This document shows positions 1-8,075 of a stretch of DNA of 38,359 nt, one piece after another (position 1 is the stretch's first letter; each line of letters opens with the position of its first letter). Location: NCBI GenBank assembly GCA_964401455.1, contig CAYNYI010000011.1, positions 1-38,359 of the forward strand. The letters are read 5' to 3'. The notes below the pieces were generated by a model. It was not told where the DNA came from. It saw nothing but the letters and a program-made list of their open reading frames with translations, and made no database searches. Made by a program: the position numbers and the translations under genes. Source of the DNA: CAYNYI01 sp964401455 (GTDB lineage: Bacteria > Fibrobacterota > OXYB2-FULL-49-7 > CAYNYI01).

Positions 1-393
1 ATACTGATCTACAATAAAACTGTGAAAACTTTTATTTGAACCGGGATAGGACGGATAAAACTCATCTATCTGTACAAGTCTGACTGAATTAATGTCTGGT
101 TTTTTTGCCGGGTCTATACCGTATTTCTCAAGATATAAAGCGGTTTGCGGTTCATACCAGGAATCAAGTAAATTCCTCAGCGATTTTATAAAATGAACCG
201 GAGTATTACCTGATGGAAGCGCGGCAGACCCTCCCGGATTGTTCTGAAGCCACTCAATGAAACGCAGAGCGGTTATATTTCCGAGCTCCGAAAAATTAGG
301 CACAACTACCGACGAAATTTTTTCCGTCTCAGGATACCTGAGCTCACGCCCCGAATCGGAAAGAAAATGTGCTTCGACCTTCGATCCTGCCAT
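1..393 (-). CDS. Glucosamine-6-phosphate deaminase/isomerase-like protein (NagB family), C-terminus cut off by window edge
   Basis: The frame is open from an ATG at 393 to the left edge, giving about 131 N-terminal residues, so the gene is partial. Two stretches fit the NagB/6-phosphogluconolactonase fold: a phosphate-binding loop reading LPSGNTPVHF and, further on, QIDEFYP, which corresponds to the MDEY region of glucosamine-6-phosphate deaminases. Enzymes of this family interconvert amino-sugar phosphates and hexose phosphates in the cytoplasm. The N-terminus is longer than in E. coli NagB. An in-frame stop lies 7 codons upstream of the ATG, and no good Shine-Dalgarno precedes it. The gene follows the CPXCG gene on the same strand, separated by a strong dyad at 411-443 that could control it. 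The exact substrate cannot be told from this fragment. Confidence 0.75.
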   Translation of the reverse strand, partial: MAGSKVEAHFLSDSGRELRYPETEKISSVVVPNFSELGNITALRFIEWLQNNPGGSAALPSGNTPVHFIKSLRNLLDSWYEPQTALYLEKYGIDPAKKPDINSVRLVQIDEFYPSYPGSNKSFHSFIVDQY

Positions 394-410
394 AGTTTCA
401 TGTAACCGCG

Positions 411-443
411 TTTATATTAGTAATAACAGATCACTAATATAAA
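411..443. promoter_or_regulatory. Perfect 11-bp inverted repeat (possible operator or mRNA hairpin) upstream of the NagB-like gene
   Basis: TTTATATTAGT (411-421) and its exact reverse complement ACTAATATAAA (433-443) flank an 11-base spacer. The element starts 5 bases after the stop codon of the CPXCG gene and ends 17 bases before the NagB-like ATG. In the minus-strand transcript it is not followed by a U-tract, so it does not look like an intrinsic terminator. A regulator binding site or a leader hairpin is more likely. The regulator is unknown. Confidence 0.55.
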
Positions 444-448
444 ATATT

Positions 449-646
449 TCATGCCGGTCTGTCTGCTTTTACCGAGGCTCCTGAATCGTTGATAGTTATA
501 TTGATTTCTATCTCCCGGCCGCACACACCGCATTCTCCGGGAAACGACTGTTCACGACCCGAAGAAGGGTCTACGAATACCGATGTTTTCTGTCCGCAAT
601 AGGGGCAAAAATAATCAGATTCTTTTCCTATTCCGTTTTCTTTCAT
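449..646 (-). CDS. Small CPXCG-type cysteine-rich zinc-ribbon protein
   Basis: This 65-residue protein has two cysteine pairs, CPYCG near residue 14 and CGVCG near residue 39. Between them is a VDPSSGREQSF stretch typical of the Cys_rich_CPXCG family (Pfam PF14255). These proteins probably bind one zinc ion; their role is not established. The ATG overlaps the stop of the P-type ATPase gene as ATGA, and an AAAGGAAG Shine-Dalgarno sits 5-6 bases upstream, so translation is probably coupled. It is the fourth gene of the PRC-BON-ATPase operon. Confidence 0.8.
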   Translation of the reverse strand: MKENGIGKESDYFCPYCGQKTSVFVDPSSGREQSFPGECGVCGREIEINITINDSGASVKADRPA

Positions 647-3312
647 GATTCTTCCTTTCCTGTCGATTTATATATCTGAATAATTAATGATGGAAAAAGA
701 CTTGCAATCAATATTGTACTCCATCCGGAAAGTCCGGGGTTTTGAAGTCTGAGAGCATTCTTGATAATCGGTATAAAAACGGCGACCACGAGAAGAAAAG
801 CACAAAATGCAACAGCGCCCCAAAGGTACGGGTTCTTCATAACATTGTTATTGAAAAGAGCAGAGCCGCGGTCTCTCATGCTGAAAGCATGCCATAGCCT
901 CGCAAATGCAAGAGTAAGAAAAGACAAAGTAACTCCACTTTCTCCGGTCGTGTCTATCTCCTGAGACCTGAAAAAGACAAACAGGACTGATAAGGTTATT
1001 ATTAACCCGTATGCGAATATTTCAACCCAGTGTCGTTTAAGAAGTATGCTCTCCTCGCGGGATCTTGGCTTTTTACTCATGAGAGAACGGTCATCTTTGT
1101 TTAAACCAAGAGCAAGTGCCGGAAAAACATCGCTTAGCATATTTAAGTACAGAATTTGAAGAGGCAATATCGGAAGCGGATAGCCTGCGGCAAGAGAAAA
1201 ACCAACAATCATTATTTCACCAATATTTCCGGATAAAAGATAAATAATAAATTTTCTTATGTTCTCGAAAATTGTTCTACCCTGGCTTACGGCATGGTAT
1301 ATAGAATTAAAAGCATCATTCTTTAATATCACGTCAGAAGACTCTCGGGCCGCTTGTGTACCTCTTTTCCCCATGGATACGCCTATATCGGCACGCTCAA
1401 GCGCCGGAGCGTCATTAACACCATCGCCGGTCATTGCTATGGTATTTCCTTTTCTTTGAAAATATTCCACTATTTTCAGTTTCTGCTCCGGGGTTACTCT
1501 TGAGAAAACTTTAGGGAACCTGTCATCGTTCGCACGCTCCAACAGGCTGTCAATCTCTTTTCCACTGACTGATAAATCTTCATTTTGCATTATACCGGTT
1601 TGTTTTGCAATATTATTTGAGGTCTCAGGCTGATCGCCCGTTACCATTATTACTTCTATGCCGGCCTTCTTGAATGCCAGAATGCTTTCGTTTATTTTAT
1701 TCCTGGGAGGATCCATAAGACAAACGGTTCCTGTATAAACAAGATCTTGATATACTTCTTGTGGTACAGATTCTGTAATGCGAAAGGCCAGACTCAGAAT
1801 CCTGTAACCTTCGGATGCTGCTTTTTTTGTATAGTCTGATATCTTATCTTTCATTTTATCGTTTAACTTTACGGTCTCCCCTTTTTCATTTATATATTTG
1901 GCGCAAACCTCCAGAATACTCGCCGGTGCTCCTTTTACGGCACTGTAGTAGTTATCGTTAAAACGGTGAATCGTACCCATACGCATAGATTCTCTGTCAA
2001 AAGCGAATTCCTTTTCTTCAGGATATTTTTTTATAATTTTTGAGCGGTCTTTGCCTTTTTCACGGGCAGCTTTAAGGAGAGCTAATTCCAGTGGATCTCC
2101 ATAGTTTTCATTTTTATTTCCTTCACCGGAAATCTCCGCATTAGAACATAAAGCGGAAACAAGGAATATATTGTCCGCTGCTTCTCCCGAAGTATTTTTT
2201 AAGACCCTGTATTTACTTTCCTCCCCGGGTAAAATAACTTTCTCAAGTGTCATTCGGTTTTCGGTAATCGTACCTGTCTTATCTGTCATCAGGATATTTG
2301 TCGAACCGAGTGTTTCTACTGCGTCCAATTTGTTTATAAGCGCATTTCTCTCCGCCATTTTCCTCATACCGGCCGCAAGCCCAATAGTCGCTACAACCGG
2401 CAAACCTTCTGGAATTGCCGCAACTACAAGTGCAACAGCGGTCTCAACTATAAGAAGCATCTCCTTGCCGGAAGCGATACCGCTTATCAGGACAAATGCG
2501 GAGATTATAACAGTGAGAACAATAAGGCGTCTTCCCAAAAGTGAAAGGCGCCTCTGCAGAGGAACGCCATCTTTTGCTGATGAAGCTTCTGAAGTCATCC
2601 TGGAGATCCTGCCTATTTCGGTTTGCATACCGGTCTTAACCACGAGAGCTCTACCGCTTCCTCTTGTAATTGTTGTGCCTTTGAAGAGGATATTCTTTCT
2701 CTCATGAAGATCGGATTCTTTTTTTAACTTTGAACCGGATTTTTCAACAGGAACAGATTCACCTGTCAATGCCGACTCGTTCGCTGAAATTTTAGAGGCT
2801 TCAATGATTCTAAGATCTGCGGTTATAAGATCCCCCTCTTCAATAACAATTAAATCACCCGGCACAATATAGGTAGCGTCAAGGTTTTTTGTTCTGCCGG
2901 ATCTTTTAACATTTGTTTTTAATCTGTTTAAACTGGAAAGTGCCTCCATTGATCTGGCAGCCTTCAATTCGGTAAAAAAGCCTATCAATATATTCACAAC
3001 TATCGCTACAATTATAGACCCTCCCTCCAGAATTTCACCGAAAGTGAAGGCGAGAACAGACGCGGCGGCCAGTATAGCCACTATGATATTTTTAAATTGG
3101 GAGAAGAAAATATCGGAAACGGAACGCGATTTTTTTTCGGATACAGTGTTATAACCGAAACTTTCGAGACGTTCTTTTGCCTCTTTTTCTGATAAACCTT
3201 TTTCAGCATCCGTTCTTAAAAATTCACAGGCCTTTTCTTTCGAAAAGGCCCATGGTTTTTTTTGAAATTCTTTATGAGAATTCATGACTATTGTTCTAAA
3301 GTTATTTATCAA
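643..3312 (-). CDS. P-type II cation-transporting ATPase (Ca2+-type most likely)
   Basis: The protein has 889 residues and the full P-type ATPase layout: an N-terminal cation-ATPase domain, the actuator TGES motif (about 183-186), phosphorylation site DKTGT (aspartate about 344), MVTGDQPET, and hinge TGDGVNDAPAL followed by DIGVSMG. The M4 motif AAIPEGLP (about 298-305) and the M6 motif NMLSDVFPALALG resemble Ca2+ and related type II pumps, though the ion cannot be fixed from sequence alone. About ten membrane helices are expected in the inner membrane. The TTG at 3312 overlaps the stop of the BON gene (TTGA), which suggests coupling; an in-frame ATG at 3285 is an alternative start. It shares an operon with PRC-barrel and BON proteins, which hints at envelope or ionic-stress function. 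Confidence 0.93.
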   Translation of the reverse strand: MINNFRTIVMNSHKEFQKKPWAFSKEKACEFLRTDAEKGLSEKEAKERLESFGYNTVSEKKSRSVSDIFFSQFKNIIVAILAAASVLAFTFGEILEGGSIIVAIVVNILIGFFTELKAARSMEALSSLNRLKTNVKRSGRTKNLDATYIVPGDLIVIEEGDLITADLRIIEASKISANESALTGESVPVEKSGSKLKKESDLHERKNILFKGTTITRGSGRALVVKTGMQTEIGRISRMTSEASSAKDGVPLQRRLSLLGRRLIVLTVIISAFVLISGIASGKEMLLIVETAVALVVAAIPEGLPVVATIGLAAGMRKMAERNALINKLDAVETLGSTNILMTDKTGTITENRMTLEKVILPGEESKYRVLKNTSGEAADNIFLVSALCSNAEISGEGNKNENYGDPLELALLKAAREKGKDRSKIIKKYPEEKEFAFDRESMRMGTIHRFNDNYYSAVKGAPASILEVCAKYINEKGETVKLNDKMKDKISDYTKKAASEGYRILSLAFRITESVPQEVYQDLVYTGTVCLMDPPRNKINESILAFKKAGIEVIMVTGDQPETSNNIAKQTGIMQNEDLSVSGKEIDSLLERANDDRFPKVFSRVTPEQKLKIVEYFQRKGNTIAMTGDGVNDAPALERADIGVSMGKRGTQAARESSDVILKNDAFNSIYHAVSQGRTIFENIRKFIIYLLSGNIGEIMIVGFSLAAGYPLPILPLQILYLNMLSDVFPALALGLNKDDRSLMSKKPRSREESILLKRHWVEIFAYGLIITLSVLFVFFRSQEIDTTGESGVTLSFLTLAFARLWHAFSMRDRGSALFNNNVMKNPYLWGAVAFCAFLLVVAVFIPIIKNALRLQNPGLSGWSTILIASLFPSLIIQIYKSTGKEES

Positions 3313-4805
3313 CCTGTCATATCGGAGAAATAAGACTCATCGTACTTGTAAAAATATGTCCGATAGTCGTATTTGGGTGAATATATTTTTTTCCCGTCAA
3401 CGCTGAAATTAACTTCCACTATTCTGGCGCCTCCGTCAAAAGCGTTTTCTATTGCTGCCTCAGCCTCCCCCCAGGAGTCAACTTCACCGCTTAGAGTCAC
3501 AATGCCGTTGTCAACAGAGACAGTTATGTCATCTTCATCTACATCCCAGCTCCAGTAGTATTCATCTTCTATTTCTGATTTTATTTCGCCGTCTTCCTTC
3601 CAGGCCCATCCGCTGTAATCTACTTCTATATTATTGTCGATAGCTCCAACACCGTTTACCGATGATGCGGCTTCGGTTGCCTCCAGTTTTTCGAAATAGC
3701 TGTCAACTGAGCCGTAAATATATACTTTTCCGTTTCTAACCATAACATCGACTTTATGCCGTTCGAGAACCGGATTCCATAAAATCGCTTCGCGGACCTG
3801 CTGTGCTATTCGTTTGTCTTCCACGAGTCCGGCCCTGACATTTATTAGGTTATTTACCGCTATTACTCCCGTGGTATTTTCGGCGTCTTCTTCCGCTGAA
3901 TTTTTAGATCTCAGACTCGCGACATCACCTCTTAAAGTGGCTACACCGTTTTCAACCGAAACTTTGATGTCGTAGGAAAGCGTACGGGGATCATAATATA
4001 AGGCGTCCTTTACCGCGTTCTTAATTTTGGAATCGTCTTTTATTACAGTTTTGCTGTCACGGCGTATTTTATCTTCGGCCCACCACTTAACTTCCAGGTT
4101 ATCCTGCTTAACTGTCTTAACACCGTTTACCCAGGCATTATTGTATGCCATCGATTTCTGAGAAGCGCTCCCTACCGTGCCGCTCAATTCAACAATTCCA
4201 TCTTCCACCGATACGTTTATCAAAGCGGCATACACATAGGGATCATTTGTGAGTCTTCTTTCGATTTCTGATTTGATTTCTGAATCTTCACGATCAGCCT
4301 GATAATTGATGTCTATGTCGTTTTCTATTGATTTTACGCCTGATACAGATTTTGCAACACGTTCGCAAAGCTTTTTCTCTGCCCAGGACTCCACCGTACC
4401 GGTGAGACGGACCTTTCCGTCTTCAACAGAAACAGTAGTTTCATAAGATTCTGTAACCGGGTCTATTACCAGAGCGGCTATAACATCAGACTTAATTTTT
4501 TCATCAGGTCGGTTTACCGGTCTGACGGTAATTTTCTCCACGACAGAGCGTACACCTTTAATGCTACGCGCTATTTTTACAGCACGACTTTCGGCCAGTA
4601 TATTATCAACAGAGCCTGAAAGCATAACAATTCCGTCCTCTGTTTCTACATCAAGATTATGAGACGAAACAGCTTTGTCAAGCCACAGGTCATTTCTGAC
4701 AGCGTCTGATATTCTGCTGTCCTCAATCTCCTTTTCTGCGGCCGATACTGACGCGATTAGAAAAACCATAGATACTCCATAGATTATTTTCTTCCTTAAA
4801 CTCAA
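3309..4805 (-). CDS. Secreted protein with six tandem BON domains (OsmY-like)
   Basis: This 498-residue protein has an N-terminal signal peptide (KKIIYGVSMVFLIASVSAA). Six BON units of about 70 residues follow, each with a D.xIxxxV start, a VxVxxGxVxLxGxV core and a GVxxVxNxIxV end. The fifth reads YIYGSV in place of LSGTV, and the sixth is acidic and the most diverged. BON domains are linked to membrane or phospholipid binding and osmotic-shock protection, as in OsmY; most such proteins have two or three, so six is long. The start is a TTG at 4805 with a strong Shine-Dalgarno (AAAGGAGGT) ending 4 bases upstream. The tail after the last domain is rich in Tyr and Asp. It lies 23 bases after the PRC gene and overlaps the ATPase gene by 4 bases. 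A periplasmic location is inferred. Confidence 0.9.
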   Translation of the reverse strand: MSLRKKIIYGVSMVFLIASVSAAEKEIEDSRISDAVRNDLWLDKAVSSHNLDVETEDGIVMLSGSVDNILAESRAVKIARSIKGVRSVVEKITVRPVNRPDEKIKSDVIAALVIDPVTESYETTVSVEDGKVRLTGTVESWAEKKLCERVAKSVSGVKSIENDIDINYQADREDSEIKSEIERRLTNDPYVYAALINVSVEDGIVELSGTVGSASQKSMAYNNAWVNGVKTVKQDNLEVKWWAEDKIRRDSKTVIKDDSKIKNAVKDALYYDPRTLSYDIKVSVENGVATLRGDVASLRSKNSAEEDAENTTGVIAVNNLINVRAGLVEDKRIAQQVREAILWNPVLERHKVDVMVRNGKVYIYGSVDSYFEKLEATEAASSVNGVGAIDNNIEVDYSGWAWKEDGEIKSEIEDEYYWSWDVDEDDITVSVDNGIVTLSGEVDSWGEAEAAIENAFDGGARIVEVNFSVDGKKIYSPKYDYRTYFYKYDESYFSDMTG

Positions 4806-4828
4806 AGCTACCTCCTTTAAATCGAGTT

Positions 4829-5593
4829 TTATTGATTTTTATAATGTTCCCAATACTTGGGACGTCCGTAATAATCGTAGAGAATTTTCTCATATTTACG
4901 GTTGATCGGTTCTGAGGGATTAAATTCCGGACATTCTTTGATTTTTTCAGAATCAACATTGACCGATACGCTAGACTCTCCCCAATCATATGAATCGATC
5001 CAGTCAGGCGATACGATAAAATCACGTTTATTCAAAAATTTGCCTGCCTCAATAACAAAATATCGAATTTTCCAAGTAATATCGTCCATCACCATATCTT
5101 TTACCTCGCCAACAGCCTCATCTCCGGATTTAACGGAATAACCTGTTATCTCGTTGAAGCTTCTCAGAAAAGTTTCCTTTTGTTCGGCTTCCTCGGCTTT
5201 TTCATCTTTTACGACAACTTCCGGATTAAGCCCCTGCCTGGCGTAAAATTCATCATCGGCACCCGGAACAGCCCAGTAAATAGGCCAGCCGTACACCTCA
5301 TGGATCTCTATTTCATGCTGCCTTGAAACTGTCTGATGCGAGTCTATCCCCGGAGCCTCCCTGATTTGTTCAGTATTCAGATTAACAGGAACTGTTTTGG
5401 ATGACCATTCGGGCTCGTTAAGGGAAACTGTCGAAATAAGAACATCTTTCTCAAGTATGAACTTTCCCACATCGGCTACGAGGTAGCGAATAGCGGTATT
5501 TCTTTCATCAAAAATCAGGTCTTTTACCTTTCCTATATCACCGTTGATACCGCGGATATGGTAACCAGTTATTTCTTTTATAAGCCTGAGCAT
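4829..5593 (-). CDS. Protein with two PRC-barrel domains
   Basis: The 254-residue protein contains two similar halves. Each begins with an EITGY.V/I..G..GxVKDxxxD pattern followed by IRYxVxxxGKF (first at about 8-45, second at about 145-185). This is the PRC-barrel pattern found in RimM and in stress-related standalone proteins. After each half comes a short segment ending in YGWPIYW or YGRPKYW. No signal peptide is seen, so it is probably cytoplasmic. The ATG is preceded by AAAGGAG at suitable distance. It is the first gene of the PRC-BON-ATPase-CPXCG operon. PRC and BON proteins often occur together in stress clusters; a specific function is not known. Confidence 0.85.
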   Translation of the reverse strand: MLRLIKEITGYHIRGINGDIGKVKDLIFDERNTAIRYLVADVGKFILEKDVLISTVSLNEPEWSSKTVPVNLNTEQIREAPGIDSHQTVSRQHEIEIHEVYGWPIYWAVPGADDEFYARQGLNPEVVVKDEKAEEAEQKETFLRSFNEITGYSVKSGDEAVGEVKDMVMDDITWKIRYFVIEAGKFLNKRDFIVSPDWIDSYDWGESSVSVNVDSEKIKECPEFNPSEPINRKYEKILYDYYGRPKYWEHYKNQ

Positions 5594-5669
5594 TTCGGAC
5601 TCCTTTTATTGATATATGGATATCTGCCATAACTGTCGACAGAAAGGATGTGGATTTGTCATATTTTTC

Positions 5670-6047
5670 TCAGGCGCATACAGCATGTGCGAGTTTTCCG
5701 CTTCTGCTGCGTTTAAATATTTCCCTTTTAAATTCGCTTCGGTGCTCTTCGCAATATTTAGGATATACTTTTTGTCTTGGAATAACGTCACACGCGTAGG
5801 TCTTCCGGCAACCCGGTAAAGAACAGGTAAACTCTATTCTCGTGGTATCATTGAAAGTGTGCCGGAAGAGCATATTGTTTTTTGTTATGTCATCATTCTT
5901 TTTCCTTAGGTATTTTCTATTTTTTACGTCTTTATGAAAATCGCAGTATTTCTGAGCGGGAGTACCCATGAACTTCTCACCGCACCCCTCATAAACACAT
6001 TCTTTTGGAGTTCTTTTCTGTACTACTCTCGGTTTTGAAAGTATCAT
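5670..6047 (-). CDS. Unrecognised small basic protein with two tandem CxxxxC...YCxxH zinc-like motifs
   Basis: This is a 125-residue Lys/Arg-rich protein. Two copies of the same motif are visible: C17-x4-C22-x12-C35-x2-H38 and C75-x4-C80-x18-C99-x2-H102. Both have a Gly before the second Cys and a Tyr before the third (GC and KYC). This strongly suggests two zinc-binding modules joined by a charged linker; the basic character fits nucleic-acid binding, but that is inference. An AAGGAT sequence sits about 8 bases before the ATG. It lies upstream of, and on the same strand as, the PRC gene, with a 76-base gap that holds a 10-bp palindrome (CTGTCGACAG at 5633-5642). I do not recognise the family. 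Confidence 0.7.
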   Translation of the reverse strand: MILSKPRVVQKRTPKECVYEGCGEKFMGTPAQKYCDFHKDVKNRKYLRKKNDDITKNNMLFRHTFNDTTRIEFTCSLPGCRKTYACDVIPRQKVYPKYCEEHRSEFKREIFKRSRSGKLAHAVCA

Positions 6048-6242
6048 ATTCGATTATCCTTTTTTAAGTTTTACCTTACGAGTGTTCTGGTTATTACCAC
6101 GCAAAATCTTTGCCATGGATGAATTCCTTGATTACAAGCTATTTTCAGCAAATCTTACATGAGTCTTTTTCTCAAAAACGTAAATATCTTTTTGATTAAG
6201 AGATTGAAAGAAATTTTCATGCAAATATTGTATATTATGTGA

Positions 6243-7313
6243 ATGCGTACCGATAGCAAAATTTTTAAAACCCCCGAAAAGTTTGACAGGGCATATCTTG
6301 TATCATCGGGTCTTTCACGGATTGAGCCGGGAAAAATAATAAAGATAGATATGTCTTTGACAAAATCCGCGGATTCAGTGGGGACGGCCTTTCTGATCTG
6401 GATTCTTGAACAAAAACATTCAGGAGAGATAAATGCCGAGATTTTGGAACTGCCCGGAGATGTAGAATCTGAATTTAAAAAACTGCTTGAACGGAAAAAG
6501 ACAGAACACACACATAATAAAACCGGAGTTTATTTTTTCTATAAAATCGGCAGCCTTACCGAGAATCTTTTCAAAGAAATTCGCTCGGGTCTGTCAATGG
6601 TTACCGAGGTGCTATATTGGGGAACCGGAGGATTATTAAAAAGAAAAGACTTTAAAAAAGGATCAATTACTGAACAGGCATATTTCCTGGGTTTTTCCGC
6701 AATGGGTATCGTCTGTCTGCTTTCTTTCCTTGTGGGGCTTGTTCTCGCAATACAGTCGGCAATACAATTAAGCCGATACGGAGCTGATATTTTTCTTGCC
6801 CCTGTAATCGGGGTTTCTATGATACGGGAGCTCGGGCCTCTGATTACCGCTGTAATACTTGCAGGAAGAAACGGAAGCGCAACAACGGCTGAAATCGCTA
6901 CGATGCAGGTACAGGAAGAAATAGACGCGCTGCGAATCATGGCCCTTAACCCGATCCAGTTTATAGTAGTACCTAAATTCTGGGCCTCCACAATTACAAT
7001 GCCGGTTTTGTCGGTGATGGCTACTGTTTCCGGAATATTTGCGGGCGCGCTTGTATCTGTTTTTTATCTACAGGGAACTCTTGTCCAATTCTGGGGAGAA
7101 CTAATAAAAGAGGTCTATCTCTATGATATAATCTTCAGTCTTGCTAAATCGATTGTATTTTCATGGCTTATTATATGGATAGGCGCTTACTGGGGGTTTC
7201 GGACCAGGGGCGGTGCCGAGGATGTAGGGAAAAACACCACATTGTCTGTCGTTACAGGAATTTTCTGCATAATAGTTGCGGACGCTCTTTTTTCTTTTTT
7301 CATGTGGGAGTAA
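6243..7313 (+). CDS. mlaE: MCE-type lipid ABC transporter permease (MlaE family) with N-terminal STAS-like domain
   Basis: The 356-residue protein has a soluble N-terminal part (about 1-90) resembling a STAS/MlaB domain, then the MlaE permease domain with five to six membrane helices. The family signature is clear: RELGPLITAVILAGRNGSA, then EIDALRIMALNPIQFIVVP. MlaE-type permeases pair with an MlaF ATPase and an MCE protein to move phospholipids or other hydrophobic molecules between inner and outer membrane. The STAS part probably replaces a separate MlaB. There is no clear Shine-Dalgarno before the ATG, and a -10-like TATATT at 6231-6236 ends 6 bases before it. This is the first gene of a five-gene operon. 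The 195 bases upstream separate it from a divergent gene and contain no other gene I can support. Confidence 0.92.
   Translation: MRTDSKIFKTPEKFDRAYLVSSGLSRIEPGKIIKIDMSLTKSADSVGTAFLIWILEQKHSGEINAEILELPGDVESEFKKLLERKKTEHTHNKTGVYFFYKIGSLTENLFKEIRSGLSMVTEVLYWGTGGLLKRKDFKKGSITEQAYFLGFSAMGIVCLLSFLVGLVLAIQSAIQLSRYGADIFLAPVIGVSMIRELGPLITAVILAGRNGSATTAEIATMQVQEEIDALRIMALNPIQFIVVPKFWASTITMPVLSVMATVSGIFAGALVSVFYLQGTLVQFWGELIKEVYLYDIIFSLAKSIVFSWLIIWIGAYWGFRTRGGAEDVGKNTTLSVVTGIFCIIVADALFSFFMWE
7306..7310 (+). promoter_or_regulatory. Shine-Dalgarno that places the mlaF start at an ATC codon
   Basis: GGGAG overlaps the last codons of mlaE and is followed, 7 bases later, by ATC at 7318 in the mlaF frame. 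No ATG or GTG exists in that frame nearby; the only standard alternative is a TTG at 7276 with no Shine-Dalgarno. AUC is a rare but known bacterial initiator. Confidence 0.45.
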
Positions 7314-7317
7314 AAAC

Positions 7318-8061
7318 ATCGGCAAAGAAATTATAAAAATTAGTGAGCTCTGGGACGGCTATCAAGATAAAGATATCTTGAAAGGTATAAACGCTTCTTT
7401 TGATGAATCAACTATTTCTGTAATCGCGGGACCTTCCGGTTGTGGAAAAAGTACCTTTATAAAGGCTATAACAGGTCTGTTGAAACCCAAAATGGGAACT
7501 ATCGAAATCCTCGGCAAAAAAACTGATGATCTGGATACGCCTGATATGCTCGAAATACTCAAAAAAACCGGCTTTCTTTTCCAGAACGGAGCGCTCATAA
7601 GCTCTTTGTCAGTTTTTGAAAACGCGGCCCTGCCTCTGAGAATGCATACCAGCCTCAGGGAGGAAATAATAGAAAGAACCGTCCGGTATAAACTGAGACA
7701 GGTGGGTTTGGCCGGAAGCGACAGACTTTTCCCCGGAGAACTTTCGGGCGGGATGAAAAAAAGAGCCGCTCTCGCCCGCGCACTCATTATGGACCCCCCT
7801 ATTGTTTTCTGCGATGAGCCTTCCGCGGGTCTTGACCCCGTGACTTCCTCAGGGATGGACGATCTTCTTTTAAAAATACGCAATACTCTCGGCATTACGA
7901 TAATCGTTGTAAGCCATGAAATAGAATCTATTCGAAAAATAGCTGACAAAATTTATTATCTTGATAATGGCAGACTTTTTTTTGAGGGAACAGTCAAAGA
8001 AGCCGAAAATCTGAAAAAAGGCCCTCTGTATAATTTTTTTAACAGAATAGCTCCTGCCTGA
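7318..8061 (+). CDS. mlaF: MCE-type lipid ABC transporter ATP-binding protein (MlaF family)
   Basis: It has all ABC ATPase motifs in order: Walker A GPSGCGKST, Q-loop LFQNG, signature LSGGMKKR, Walker B IVFCDEPSAGLDPVTS and H-loop VVSHE. The MKKR after the signature and the SAGLDP sequence are typical of MlaF/Mkl ATPases. It powers the MlaE permease at the inner membrane. I place the start at an ATC codon at 7318, giving 247 residues and an N-terminus of normal family length. The other option, TTG at 7276, adds 14 residues, overlaps mlaE by 38 bases and has no ribosome binding site. The mlaE stop is only 4 bases before the ATC. Confidence 0.9.
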   Translation: MGKEIIKISELWDGYQDKDILKGINASFDESTISVIAGPSGCGKSTFIKAITGLLKPKMGTIEILGKKTDDLDTPDMLEILKKTGFLFQNGALISSLSVFENAALPLRMHTSLREEIIERTVRYKLRQVGLAGSDRLFPGELSGGMKKRAALARALIMDPPIVFCDEPSAGLDPVTSSGMDDLLLKIRNTLGITIIVVSHEIESIRKIADKIYYLDNGRLFFEGTVKEAENLKKGPLYNFFNRIAPA

Positions 8062-8075
8062 AGGAAAAATATAAT

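Noticed and set aside
2171..2707. 178-residue open frame on the plus strand
   Set aside because: It lies entirely antisense to the conserved P-type ATPase gene, shows no motif and is a shadow of its codon pattern.
5633..5642. 10-bp palindrome CTGTCGACAG before the PRC gene
   Set aside because: Too short and isolated to call an operator; mentioned only in a neighbouring entry.
7362..7949. 195-residue open frame on the minus strand
   Set aside because: Antisense to mlaF, which has all ABC motifs; no ribosome site or recognisable domain.
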